Shown here piece by piece: positions 11,530-20,564 of a stretch of 64,000 nt of DNA. Under the pieces are notes generated by a model. It did not search any database. It had not been told where the DNA came from and saw only the letters and a program-made list of their open reading frames with translations. The position numbers and the translations under genes were made by a program. The stretch is from Hanleya hanleyi. Lineage: Eukaryota > Mollusca > Polyplacophora > Lepidopleurida > Hanleyidae. The stretch is taken from NCBI GenBank assembly GCA_036873755.1, contig JAVTVY010019538.1, positions 1 through 64,000 on the forward strand, written 5' to 3'. The first letter of the stretch is position 1. Each line of letters starts with the position of its first letter.

Positions 11530-12620
11530 GGACGTTTTGGGGTCTAGGTGAGCCCCTAATGATCCTATGATGTCGTATGAGGTCTTATTTTGAAGCTCTC
11601 GTGGAGGAGCATCCGACTAGACTAATGGTTCGTCCGTGTGCAAGAGTCTGCGCATGCGTAGCCTGGCCGTAGTATAGAAAGCAGGCATGTTGGGGGGGTA
11701 TATGGGTGTGTGTTTTGGGTAGAGATGGACCGCTATGGGTCCGAATGGGTCGTGGAAGGTCTCAAAGTGAAGCTTGTGTGGGTTAGAGTCAGAATGGTGT
11801 GTTTTTAAGTGCAAGTCGCGTCAATCTGCGCATGCGCAGTTGGTTGTAGTAAGTAAAGTGACCATTTTGGGGCAGTACAGGAAGATATTTGGGGTCGAGA
11901 TGGACCATCCTTGGTCTGAATGCGTCCTGGGAGGTGTCATGTTGTAGCTCTCGGGGTGTAGACCCCGATTTGAGGGATGTTCACGTCATCTGTGACGTCA
12001 TCAGTACGAGTAGTAGCAAAGTGAACATTTTGGGGCAGGGAAGGAAGGTACTTGGGGTAGAGATGGACCATCCTTGGTCCGAATGCGTCCTGAGAGGTGT
12101 CATGTTGTAGCTCTCGGGGTGTACAGCCCCATTTGAGGGATGTTCCCGTTATCTGTGACGTCATCGGTGACGTCATCAGTACGAGTAGTAGCGAAAATGG
12201 GCATTTTAGGAAAGTGCTGGAAGGTATTTGGTGTAGAGATGGACCCTCCTTGGTCCGAATGTGTCGTGTGGGGTGTCATTTTGTAGATCTCGGGGTGTAG
12301 ACCCCGATTTAAGGAATGTTCACAGCATCTTTGACGTCATCGGTGACGTCATCAGTACGAGTAGTAGCGAAAGTGGGAATTTTGGGGCAGTGAAGGAAGG
12401 TATTTGGTGTAGAGATGGACCATCCTTGGTCCGAATGCGTCCTGTGGGGTGTCATCTTGTAGCTTTCGGGGTGGAGACCACGATTTTAAGGGATGTCCAC
12501 AGCATCTGTGACGTCATTGGTGACGTCATCAGTACGAGTAGTAGCGAAAGTGAGCATTTTGGGGCAGTGCAGGAGGGTATTTGGTGTAGAGATGGACCAT
12601 CCATATCTGTCATGCGTATT
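11530..12620. repeat. E4 units with CRE-like and NRF1-like motifs
   Basis: Tandem units about 160-177 bp long (repeats of GGTCCGAATGCGTCC near 11918, 12077, 12254 and 12430) contain GTGACGTCATC doublets followed by AGTACGAGTAGTAGC. The outer units carry GCGCATGCG palindromes near 11648 and 11826. This is the inverse counterpart of 2190-2990. Confidence 0.8.
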
Positions 12621-13070
12621 ATACAGTATCTGTCCTGTATTATACCAATCTGTGCTGTATTATACTATATCTGTCCTGTATCGTACCATATATGTCCTGT
12701 ATTATACCAAATCTGTGCTGTATTATACAATATTTTCCCTCTATTATACCATATCTGTGCTGTATTATACCATATCTGTCCTGAAATACACCATATCTGT
12801 GCTGTATTATGCAATATCTGTGCTGTATTATGCAATATCTGTCCCGTGTTATACAATATCTGTCTTGTATTATAGCAAATATGTCCTGTATTGTACCATA
12901 TTTGTCCTGTATTATACAATATATGTTCTGTATTATACCAAATCTGTGCTGTATTATACAGTATCTGTCCTGTATTATACCAAATCTGTGCTGTATTATA
13001 CCACATGTTTCCTGTATTGTACCATATATGTCCTGTATTATACATTATATGTTCTGTATTATACAATCGG
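12605..13070. repeat. 21-bp minisatellite
   Basis: About 22 units of roughly CTGTATTATACCATATCTGTG. Because 21 is a multiple of three, long frames stay open on both strands (repeats of the CPVLY or YNTGQIW type). They are artefacts of the repeat, not genes. The array sits between the E4 terminal repeat and its zinc-finger gene. Confidence 0.9.
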
Positions 13071-13116
13071 ATAGCGGTTGTCGTGAATAACAACAAGTTC
13101 AGCAATGTTTATATAG

Positions 13117-13171
13117 TTTATTATCCCCAATGTTACATCATACCCAGGCTGGGGGAGCCGCCCTGGGTATG
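13117..13171 (-). promoter_or_regulatory. Conserved 3' stem-loop plus AATAAA (copy 2)
   Basis: On the minus strand CATACCCAGGGCGGCTCCCCC leads to AGCCTGGGTATG, a perfect CATACCCAG/CTGGGTATG stem with a C-rich loop, then GGGGATAATAAA. It lies 150 bp past the stop of the zinc-finger gene, as expected for its 3' end. Confidence 0.8.
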
Positions 13172-13322
13172 TTTAGTATGTTCACAGCAAAACAAATTGA
13201 AATATCAAACACCATGTTTTATTATTTAACGCACCGTCACATTAGGTACAAGTGTTTACTGAGCTCAAGTCAACGATCAGCATGTAGACATAGAGAGTAT
13301 GTGCGGCATGTTATGGTATTCA

Positions 13323-14246
13323 TCAGTGCACGGGTGACGCATTCAACCGATGGCGGTGGTCGGTCAGCTTGGTAAGGAAAAACGTGACATTGGTTACCCT
13401 CTCTACCACCCATTGTATGTTGGGGCGTTGACGATGTGCCCATCTCAAGGCATCCACGGTGTCCAGTATCTCCAGCATCGTCTCTAGTGACCTTCGGTTA
13501 ATGATGGTGAACGGCTGGTCAGACACATAGATATTATTGCCGGGATAATAATACCGTAACTGGTCCGTCTTTTTGTGACGTAAGATGTACCCGAAAGCGA
13601 CATTCAATTTGAAGGCCGTAGTTTGATCTTTGAAGATGGCTTCCACGTAGCTGCGTAGACGGGTGAGGTTGGTCAGTGGGAAATTGTAAATATCTTGAAT
13701 AGGGCCATGAGGGTGGAAACAGTGCCGTGTCATGGACCAATGGCGCCGATCGATGTCACTCACTGGATGGTTGTCCTGTAAGAGATCGCCCAGAAGATGT
13801 TCGATGTTGTCAGGCGTATGACTCGAAACCGTAACGCTGGGGTCCGGCTGGATATCCAGGCTCTTCTGAACTGTGGGTATAGGTGGGCTCTCCTTCATCG
13901 CATCACCAGTGGCGTTCGTCTCCCCGGGCTTATCTTCACTGGGTCTGACCTTCCGCGGCTCCTCTTCAGTAGGAAGTTGTCGCTCATGCCATGGTACCGG
14001 GGCATGAATCAAACGTTGGTGTCGCAGCAACTGACTGCGTCGTTTGAAGAGTTGACCACAATCCTCGCATGGACGCTTGGGTGGCCCATGAATTGAACGT
14101 TCATGGCGCAGTAAAGCATCTTCCCGATTAAATGACCGTGCGCAGGTTATACAAGTATACAGTCCGTCGTTGTGGGTGGCCGTGTCGTGGCGACGTAAAT
14201 TGTCTAGACGAGTAAACTGCTTCTGGCAAGTTGTGCAAGTGAACAT
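13323..14246 (-). CDS. C2H2 zinc-finger protein with PolB-N-like C-terminal domain, intact
   Basis: A 307-residue protein. Three N-terminal C2H2 fingers (about residues 4-25, 32-54 and 60-82, each C-x2-C-x12-H-x4-H) are followed by an acidic, Pro/Thr-rich linker (about 83-170). A conserved globular domain (about 180-297) contains FKLNVAFGYILRHKKTDQLR and VERVTNVTFFLTK. The fingers suggest nucleic-acid binding. The C-terminal domain resembles, from memory, the region preceding the polymerase core in invertebrate Polinton PolB proteins, but no polymerase motif follows. A one-base insertion relative to E0 changes the last dozen residues. ATG context, a TATA box 30-50 bp upstream and the 3' stem-loop all fit. 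It is the only undamaged copy of this gene here. Confidence 0.85.
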   Translation of the reverse strand: MFTCTTCQKQFTRLDNLRRHDTATHNDGLYTCITCARSFNREDALLRHERSIHGPPKRPCEDCGQLFKRRSQLLRHQRLIHAPVPWHERQLPTEEEPRKVRPSEDKPGETNATGDAMKESPPIPTVQKSLDIQPDPSVTVSSHTPDNIEHLLGDLLQDNHPVSDIDRRHWSMTRHCFHPHGPIQDIYNFPLTNLTRLRSYVEAIFKDQTTAFKLNVAFGYILRHKKTDQLRYYYPGNNIYVSDQPFTIINRRSLETMLEILDTVDALRWAHRQRPNIQWVVERVTNVTFFLTKLTDHRHRLNASPVH

Positions 14247-14290
14247 CTTGGTGGTTGACAGAGTGACTGATGAAACGGCCAGGCCGCTTT

Positions 14291-14299
14291 CCTTTTATA
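14291..14299 (-). promoter_or_regulatory. TATA box of the E4 zinc-finger gene
   Basis: GCTATAAAAGG on the minus strand lies about 45 bp upstream of the ATG at 14246, the right distance for a short 5' leader. Confidence 0.65.
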
Positions 14300-14395
14300 G
14301 CACGCTAGCTGGTGATCTATTTTTAGCACACTCAGTTCAACTATCCCCAAGTCGAGGACCGAGATGTACTGGTGTACGACTGAGCCGCATTGCGC

Positions 14396-14432
14396 GTGCG
14401 TGTGTGTGTGTGTGTGTGTGCGTGTGTGTGTG
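14396..14432. repeat. GT microsatellite
   Basis: A run of GTGTGTGT with a few GCGT interruptions. It marks roughly where homology to E4 ends. Confidence 0.8.
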
Positions 14433-14435
14433 CAG

Positions 14436-14572
14436 ATTTTCATTTGTCACAAATAGGACATCTTTAACCAAAACCAATTTTAGCTATTTTGAACAATAAT
14501 TAATTCTGAAATATTCAATCTAAATATGATTTTGGTTAAAGGTGTCATAATTTTGCAACAAGAGAAAATGTC
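14436..14572. mobile_element. Short hairpin MITE (ATGACACCT family), copy 2
   Basis: GGACATCTTTAACCAAAA is inverted as TTTTGGTTAAAGGTGTCAT about 55 bp later, with outer TTTTCATTTGT and ACAAGAGAAAA arms. It is a diverged relative of the MITE at 8550-8692. Confidence 0.55.
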
Positions 14573-14912
14573 GAAAAGTGCAAAATAAGCCAATACGGCA
14601 GGTCTGAACAACTGTAAGTCTGGTTGTGTTTATCTGTGGGCCTTGACTATTCTTTATCTGATAATTCAGTATGTAGACTGTAAGAAATTGTCAATTTGGC
14701 ACTTTTTGTGTATCAAAAACGCATTAAGGACAATTCCCTATCTAAAGCTAACACCACCTTGGTGATCTTAGAACAAAAGTTATTAACAAAGTTGCATCTC
14801 ATCATTTTGCACTATGATTCATAATAACTTTTATTGTAAGGTAGCGTACCAAAATTTGAAAAATGTTCAAAAATATTAAAATTCATATTTGTAATATTTC
14901 ATAAAGTGCCAG

Positions 14913-15776
14913 AGTAGTATACAAAGTGCTTTTCGAGTCGTATTGGTGTCAGTGCGCATGCGCGAGAAACCGAAAGTGGAGGTTTTGTGGAGGTGTGCGC
15001 AGGAGTGTTGTTCGCAAGTGTATGACGTCACTTCCGGTCTGGGTGAATGGGGCGTGACCTTGGGGGCATGGATTCCTCCGCGGTGATGCGGTCTGGCGGT
15101 GATGTGGTCTGACTCCGCGGTCCGAAAGTAGTCCCAAATACGTGGGTTTTCGTGAGAATGTTCGGCAATCTGTAGTGTACCGATTGGGTCGAGTGAGGTA
15201 TCAATGTGAAGCATATGTGAGGGGGCATCCGATGGGGTGGGTGTGGGGTTGGAATATCGTCATTCTGCGCATGCGCGGTAGACCAAGGGTATGGAAATAG
15301 ACGTTTTGGGATCTAGGGGAGCCCCTAATATGCAGATGGAGTTGTATGAGGTATCAATGTGAAGCCAATGTGAGGGGGCATCCGCCTGGACTAGTGTCTC
15401 GGTCGTTGTCAACATTCTGTGCATGCGCAGACAGGAAATTGTGGGAAAAGGGTATGGAAATAGACGTTTTGGGGTATAGGTAGGCCACTAATGGTCTGAT
15501 GGAGTCGTATGAGGTATCAATGCGAAGCAGTCGTGACGGAGCATCCGCCTGGACTAGTGTGTCGTTCGTGTTCAACATTCTGCTGCGCAGGTCACGTGGT
15601 TTGGTGGGTCGTGTGTGACGTCACCTCCGGTTTTCAGAATGACCTCCGAACACAGAAGAGTTCTAATTTCTCCTTAGACCTTAGACGTATGGAATGCATG
15701 TACTAGAACATCCGGGACCTCTTCAACACCCGGGTTTGCCCCGGCCCGGCCCGGCCCGGCCCGGGCGCAGCGCGCG
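14913..15776. repeat. E1 left TIR
   Basis: Matches the inverse of 26547-27778. The outer part has GTGCGCATGCGCGAG, GACGTCACTTCCGG and GCGGTGATGCGGTCTGG. The middle has diverged 150-bp units with GCGCATGCGC palindromes (about 15266 and 15418). The inner end is a GGCCCGGCCC run reaching CGCAGCGCGCG. It is 864 bp against 1,232 bp on the right because it has fewer tandem units. Confidence 0.9.
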
Positions 15777-16372
15777 CGGGTTATTTGACCGCACGTCTGC
15801 GCGGCATCAACGGAAGTCCGCGGGTGAATTTCGGGTCAAAGGGTCAAACGGTCCCCCCCTTCCGGCTGGGTTCGGCCCTCTCCGGGCCAATAGATAGCCT
15901 TTATCCGCGGGGAACCCTCAGTTTTCCCCAGAACCGTATTGGCACGAAAAAAATATATGAAACCATGGAACTTATAGTAATAAACATAATCTATAGGTGT
16001 TGGACGATTCTCCACTCGCGGTCTTTCTGGTCTTTACCCGTACCTCGAACCTCACTTCACTCTACCTGTGGCTCTTGTAACTTGTAGCTCCTCGTCAAAT
16101 GTTGGAATGCCCGCTCTTAACCTAGACCAAAACATGTGCTTGGTCTGTGGGCTGATTTCATTGGCTCTCTATTTTACTGCAGTGCTCTTGCATTGTTTTC
16201 TGGACATTGATGGGTTACATTTGGCCCCATCCTAGGCCACTGATTGGCTACTTTCTCAACGGTGTTCGAGGCCAGTTTGACCGAATCTCCACATGTCTGT
16301 TATAGCCTTCATGCATTATGCTCATATAGAAAACACACAAGACAGGGTTTTTTTGGTGAGATCTCATTTTTT
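15777..16372. other. E1 subterminal non-coding region
   Basis: No gene. The stretch 15960-16350 is conserved with 53080-53350 in E2 (blocks TTGGTCTGTGGGCTGATTTC, GGTTACATTTGGCCCCATCC and CACTGATTGGC) and a decayed inverse copy lies near 39060-39190. Conservation without an open frame suggests a 3' untranslated or cis-acting region, but this is inference. Confidence 0.6.
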
Positions 16373-16512
16373 TTATTCAGTAACAACAACAACGTGAGAA
16401 CAACCACGTGAAAACTGAAGCCCAGAACAGGGGGCTTGTACATTGAAATCGATAGAACTTAAGCCCAGAACAGGGGGCTTTTCGTGAAAGAACTTAAGCC
16501 CAGAACGGGGCT
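16373..16512 (-). promoter_or_regulatory. Hairpin array and poly(A) signal after the protease (E1)
   Basis: Three copies of AAGCCC-agaacaggg-GGGCTT-type hairpins precede AATAAA (minus strand, about 16373-16378). The innermost copy is the end of the protease gene itself, so the array arose by duplicating the last codons. E2 has four copies. Confidence 0.7.
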
Positions 16513-16967
16513 TGTATATTGAAATGATGGGCGGCCCAGTCATGCACGAGTACATCTCGGTCCTCGGCCTTGGGGTACTCGTCAAACATCTGTACGATGG
16601 TAGATAAGGTTCTGCCCCGGCATCGATGGTACAGGTAAAACAAGCAATATTGTCCGCACACGCTACTGGTCAGGCTTTGCAACGTTTCACTGTTCCAACA
16701 CCACGTCTCTGTGCCTTGATCCATGAAGTCTGTTAAATCGGGATGGAGGGGTGGCATTCCGTACGGGTCAAAGTATTCGCCCTGCTGTTCAGTCAAGTAC
16801 ACGCCCACCCAATGTTCACCGGGCCGATCCATCGGATCCGTGTTGAGAACGTAAGCAGCAGGGTACATACGGTCTAATGGGAACACATCTCGGGCGAACA
16901 CCCCTTGAAAGACCATACGTGTCCCTGGGTCATTCTCCAGCACGGTGGTTATCTGGTCTGTATCCAT
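16494..16967 (-). CDS. Adenain-like cysteine protease (E1)
   Basis: A 157-residue protein of the adenovirus/Ulp1 cysteine protease type, used in Polintons for capsid maturation. A triad is visible: His52 in GEHWVGVYL, Asp67 in YFDPYG and Cys104 in VCGQYCLFYLY. I chose the ATG at 16967 because it follows the MCP stop by one base (TAACATG) and the same start exists in E2; a longer in-frame extension overlaps the MCP and is not conserved in function. The frame is intact. It is the last gene of a tightly packed penton-core-MCP-protease run. Confidence 0.88.
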   Translation of the reverse strand: MDTDQITTVLENDPGTRMVFQGVFARDVFPLDRMYPAAYVLNTDPMDRPGEHWVGVYLTEQQGEYFDPYGMPPLHPDLTDFMDQGTETWCWNSETLQSLTSSVCGQYCLFYLYHRCRGRTLSTIVQMFDEYPKAEDRDVLVHDWAAHHFNIQAPFWA

Positions 16968-16968
16968 G

Positions 16969-18276
16969 TTAGGTGGCAAAGTCACACAGGACGTTGCGCG
17001 CCTTGTCCACTTGAATGATGTTGTCAAACTCGACGTAGCAGATCACATTGACGGTGCTCCGGAGGGCTCGTGCAAAGTGGATTTCCAACCGTAAATTGCC
17101 TTGCTTGGCGAGGGCCAGCTGATGGTCGTTCTCTAAGGTGGGAGTCAGATCGAAACAGAACAACGTCTATCCGTTCGCGTAGTCCTCCCGACTGATCATA
17201 TTCCCTTCGTCCTGGTTGATTTGACCGGTGGCTGTAAACAGGCTCTGATAGGGTCGAATGAAATTCGTGTGCTCAAAGTTCGGTGTTAAGGCCGTGGTTG
17301 GGACCTGTTGTCCATCCACATGCAGGGCCACAAAATTGATGCCGAAATGTTTAAAGTCAAACGGGTTCTCTGGGTAGGCTCCGCTGAAACTGGTATTTTC
17401 CACACAGGCCAGAATCAATCGCTTGGGTAGTTCCCCCAGGAACAGGTTTTCTTTGTTGGCGCTCATATTTCCAGCACACACAGAGAACGCTTTGGCTTGC
17501 TCACGGCGGATAGGGTACTGGGCTGGTTTTGTTTCCAAGGCTTTGAGGTGTCCCAATTGAACGGCTGGATTGGGTTTTCGGACATACAGGACGGCGTCTT
17601 GGGTGACAATCTTATAGTCAGCTGCATGCCCCTCTACGTTAGTGGCCATCAAGGCGAAGGTCGGAGGCGCCCGTATCAGTCGAATTTTGATGGGGATCTT
17701 GTTCAAGAGGTACCGGTCCTGCATGAAAATGTCTGCGTGCAGTCGACCTATGAGATCCACCGAGACGCCGTTCGCAGTGAAAGCCTTCCGTTTGTTATAT
17801 CCCGCATTGTCGTTCTCTGCGCCCATGTGCTCGGCTGTGTCCTGGTGGAATAAAGCGGCTGTGAGCTGAGATTTTTTAGCCTCTCGTCCATACGACAACA
17901 GCGTCTCGATGTAGGCTCGGTAGGGGTACGTGTTGGTCGAGTCACTGATGAGTTTGTCGCTGAGAAATATATCCACCTGTTGAAACATCGAGTGCAGCCA
18001 GAGATTCGACGGGCCCACCGTTGCTTGGTCGACGATTTTGGAGCCATCCCCATTGACGATCTTGGCTTTCACATACAAGTATGTATGGGCTAAATCCACA
18101 TAGGCCGTACCCGCATTACTGATGGTGAACTCGGTGGGCCCTGTTTCGTTGATGCTGGAAAGCGGGAGATGCTCCACCCATAATCCTTGTTCGGCACTGG
18201 TCTGTGTGGGCGGGACGGTCCACAAATCAAATTCACTGTTGGTGGAGGGGCAGGACTCTGCGTGGATTAAGGACAT
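16969..18276 (-). pseudogene. Major capsid protein, double jelly-roll, one nonsense codon (E1)
   Basis: Homologous to the intact 436-residue frame at 54014-55324. The N-terminal half contains STNSEFDLWTVPPTQ, the conserved opening of Polinton capsid proteins, and NLWLHSMFQQVDIFLSDKLI. The capsid protein forms the hexagonal lattice of the virion by family knowledge. An in-frame TAG at 17167-17169 (TAC in E2) cuts the product after residue 369; the remaining 65 codons are still open and in frame. Two small in-frame indels also distinguish it from E2. Its start is two bases after the stop of the core-like gene. Confidence 0.9.
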
Positions 18277-18278
18277 GT

Positions 18279-18683
18279 TTAAGAAAAGCTATCCTGGGTC
18301 TTCGATGTGCGTCGTCGCTGGGTCGGTCGTCGACTGGTGCGTGGTCTCGGTGGTGCAGGTCTTTTATTCCCTACGGTGCGTTGTGCTTTGGCGACGAAGA
18401 CGCCTACCGCTTCTTTGGCCCGCCGTTTCAAGGCTTCTTTGGGTGCCGTACCCCCCAAGACATCACCGGCGACTTGCAGTCCACTGCGTACCGCTTGTTT
18501 GTCGACTGCTTTCACCCCACGCGTCACCAAGGGCAGGAACATTTTGACGATGCTCCCGAGTATGTTTCCCAGCCCATGTCCTCGTTGCATGCGTGCACCA
18601 CTAAAGACCGGAAGGCCACCTCCGGCCTGTTGGGCAAAATAGTCCATATAGCTGCGTGCATCGCACTCGTAAGGTACCTTCAT
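18279..18683 (-). CDS. Basic core-like minor virion protein (E1)
   Basis: 134 residues, intact. An N-terminal MKVPYECDARSY start is followed by a Gly-rich stretch (GLPVFSGARMQRGHGLGNIL), a hydrophobic/helical middle (about residues 40-85) and a very basic C-terminus rich in Arg, Pro and Thr (about 105-130). The composition and position next to the MCP fit the pX/core-type proteins described for adenovirus-like Polintons; this is inference from context. It overlaps the penton stop as TAATG and ends two bases before the MCP start. Confidence 0.75.
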   Translation of the reverse strand: MKVPYECDARSYMDYFAQQAGGGLPVFSGARMQRGHGLGNILGSIVKMFLPLVTRGVKAVDKQAVRSGLQVAGDVLGGTAPKEALKRRAKEAVGVFVAKAQRTVGNKRPAPPRPRTSRRPTQRRRTSKTQDSFS

Positions 18684-19355
18684 TATACAAAGTGGGGAGC
18701 ACGTGCTTGTCGAAAATGAAGTGTCAGCACCACTTTTCCTCGTTCGAATGCCACCGGTCGTCCCGTGTCATCTCTTATATCCACCGTGATAGTGTTGATG
18801 TCGGTTTGTCGTACGGGTAGGTAGAGCATGTGGGTGAAACTGTGGGTGACTTGATCTCCATACGTTTTTTTAATGGGGACCACCCGTAACAGTGTAGGTC
18901 GAGTGAGTGAGTCCCAGCATTTGCTGTAGGATAGGACTCAGTACGACACTCACGTTGGCGGTGAGGATGATCTGTGCCTTGTCGTTGTGTGCGTTGTAAT
19001 CGAAGTCCACGTGATTCTTGAAGGGAAAGGTTTTTATGGGTTTTGAAACATTCGTGACCTCCCGTAGAGCCTTATAATGCAACAGTCTTGTCAGCCCCTG
19101 CAAGAACTCCTTGGGAGTATCGTATTGGCCTTCGGGGAGGGTGAGTCAGGTGTCTTTTCCTTCGTAGGTCTCCTCGTACCGCACTTCATTGGCTCGCACG
19201 TTGTACCACGAGTAAGGGTATTGGATATCCACGAGGCCACATTCCCATCGTCCAGGTAAATGCAACAGTTGCGGTAACTGGGTCACGTACTTGGCCAAGG
19301 TGTTGTCAGGAAACACATCCAGCGAACTGTTACTAGGTAGGGTGAGGTAAAACAT
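18683..19355 (-). pseudogene. Penton-like minor capsid protein, broken (E1)
   Basis: It starts MFYLTLPSNSSLDVFPDNTL, the typical opening of Polinton penton proteins, and ends RQARAPHF as in E2. There are two lesions. A TGA at 19146-19148 replaces an Arg codon after residue 69. A deletion of about 135 bp near 18885 removes the segment that in E2 lies between QQMLG and RVVPIKKTYGDQ. By family knowledge the protein forms the capsid vertices as a single jelly roll. Its start lies after the Pro-rich gene and its stop overlaps the core-like gene. Confidence 0.85.
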
Positions 19356-19496
19356 GGCGACTGAGCTTTCCTCCTGCTACTGTTGGTTTTAATAGGTGTT
19401 CCAGGCCTTGGGCGGTTGTGTCCGGCGTCGTGTTCGTCGCGGTGACTTGCTACGTGTCACGGCTCTGGAGATGTGGGGTGTCTTGATCAAGGGTGG

Positions 19497-20210
19497 TTAT
19501 TTAAAGGCGTGAAAAGAAGGTGCCCGTCGTGGTGGTGTTTTGGGGGGTGACTCCGGTTCCCACTCGGCTTCCCAAGAAGGTAGTGGGTCACTCGGCGATT
19601 GCTGGGTCCGCTGCATCCAGGACCAGCGCTGGGGGTTCCCCACCAATTCCTGTGGTACATACATGCCTTTCAAGCCTTGAGCGAAGACCTCACATCCTCG
19701 AGGATCCCTACGCGACCTGCGTTGACGCATCAGGTCATTCACTAAATCCGTCATGTGGATACCGGGGACCACCTGATTCTGTACCAGTAGTTCGCCTTTA
19801 TCATTCCAAGTCATGTTAGGATTCTGTTTCATCCGTTGTAATACCAGGCCAGCTTGTCTCTTGAACGATGCAGGTACACTCTTCAGCACTTCGTCTTCGA
19901 CCCACTGTGGGGCTGTGGGTGATACCCCTGGTAATGGCGGCTGTTGGGGCGGTGCTGAGGTCGGCGGTGTGTCGCGTGGTGGTGGTGGTGGTGGTGGTGC
20001 TGGGGTAAAGATGGTTTTGTATTGGTCCATGAACGTCATGTACCGTTGAAGCGTTTCATTGTACCGTTGTACTTTCTCACTGTCGCTTAGCCCCGGTCTT
20101 TGTAAGATCTGTTGCATCTCTTCATCGAGGGTGTTTATGGTCTTCACCGTAGGTGGAACAGGGTAGGGCGATTGGAGGTTTTGAAGGAACCGTGGTTCGA
20201 CGAGGACCAT
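19497..20210 (-). CDS. Pro-rich conserved Polinton protein of unknown function (E1)
   Basis: 237 residues from the ATG at 20210 (MVLVEPRFLQNL). An N-terminal helical region contains SDSEKVQRYNETLQRYMTFM, followed by a poly-Pro linker (about residues 75-110) and a conserved C-terminal region (SFKRQAGLVLQRMKQNPNMTW, HMTDLVNDLMRQRRS). Proteins of this type recur in animal Polintons between the ATPase and penton genes; function unknown, presumably virion-associated. The upstream ATG used in E2 is out of frame because one A is missing from the A-run. The C-terminus is also short: the basic tail in E2 (RSKSPRRTRRR) lies past a stop. Confidence 0.75.
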   Translation of the reverse strand: MVLVEPRFLQNLQSPYPVPPTVKTINTLDEEMQQILQRPGLSDSEKVQRYNETLQRYMTFMDQYKTIFTPAPPPPPPPRDTPPTSAPPQQPPLPGVSPTAPQWVEDEVLKSVPASFKRQAGLVLQRMKQNPNMTWNDKGELLVQNQVVPGIHMTDLVNDLMRQRRSRRDPRGCEVFAQGLKGMYVPQELVGNPQRWSWMQRTQQSPSDPLPSWEAEWEPESPPKTPPRRAPSFHAFK

Positions 20211-20222
20211 TTTTTCGTATGG

Positions 20223-20564
20223 TTCATTGTCGGCCGAAGAGTCCACCCAATACTGGACCCAACACGGAATCGGCCACGGTGCTAAGATGGCCCCGAGAAA
20301 GCCGCCTTTCTGTAACACCTTTTTCTTTTGTGTTTGAGAGACTCGCTTCTGGACTAGGGTTCGGAGACCTGTCTTATGTTTGGTCAACTTGGTCTTCTGA
20401 GCCGGAGTCAGTGGTACGTTGCCTTTTAACAGGTTGTACCCGATCTCGCACAGACAGCGTACAAGGTCAGGGTCCGCACCGCGTACAATGGTTCGGACCG
20501 ACTCGGGTGGGGCCGTCTTCAATACACGGAGCGTCGGGGCGTGCTTCCGTACTAGCGCAGACAT
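20223..20564 (-). pseudogene. Small hydrophobic Polinton protein, frameshifted (E1)
   Basis: The frame starts MSALVRKHAPTLRVLK and contains CEIGYNLLKGNVPLTPAQK, a basic Lys/Gln-rich helix and then GGFLGAILAP. In E2 the last part continues as a Gly/Ala/Leu-rich amphipathic segment ending at a stop that overlaps the next gene. In E1 a one-base deletion (GTGG for GTTGG) just after GAILAP throws the frame into the downstream gene, creating an artificial fusion. The hydrophobic C-terminus suggests a membrane-active or capsid-associated role (inference). Confidence 0.75.

Larger units (their letters stand above)
9894..14420. mobile_element. Polinton-like element E4, left part only
   Basis: This is a terminal repeat region followed by an intact zinc-finger gene pointing back toward it, the mirror image of the right side of E1. 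The outer module (9.95-10.24 kb) with GAAGAGTTCCAAT, GCGGTGATGCGGTCTGG and AAGCTTCCGCGGAGAAAAAG recurs in E2, and partly in E3. The left boundary is uncertain: AGTAGT occurs at 9894 and 9906. The element stops near 14.4 kb; capsid genes and the opposite TIR are absent, and E1 begins 500 bp further on. Confidence 0.6.

Noticed and set aside
2190..12620. E0 and E4 terminal arrays as the two TIRs of one element
   Set aside because: Their inner sides point away from each other; the gene-bearing interiors lie outside, so these are two elements in opposite orientation.
12261..13229. Frames of up to 204 codons rich in Tyr, Ile, Cys
   Set aside because: They come from a 21-bp tandem repeat whose length keeps frames open on both strands.
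18122..18719. Plus-strand frames of 111-171 codons opposite the capsid and core genes
   Set aside because: They lie antisense to well-supported genes and have no motif or signal of their own.
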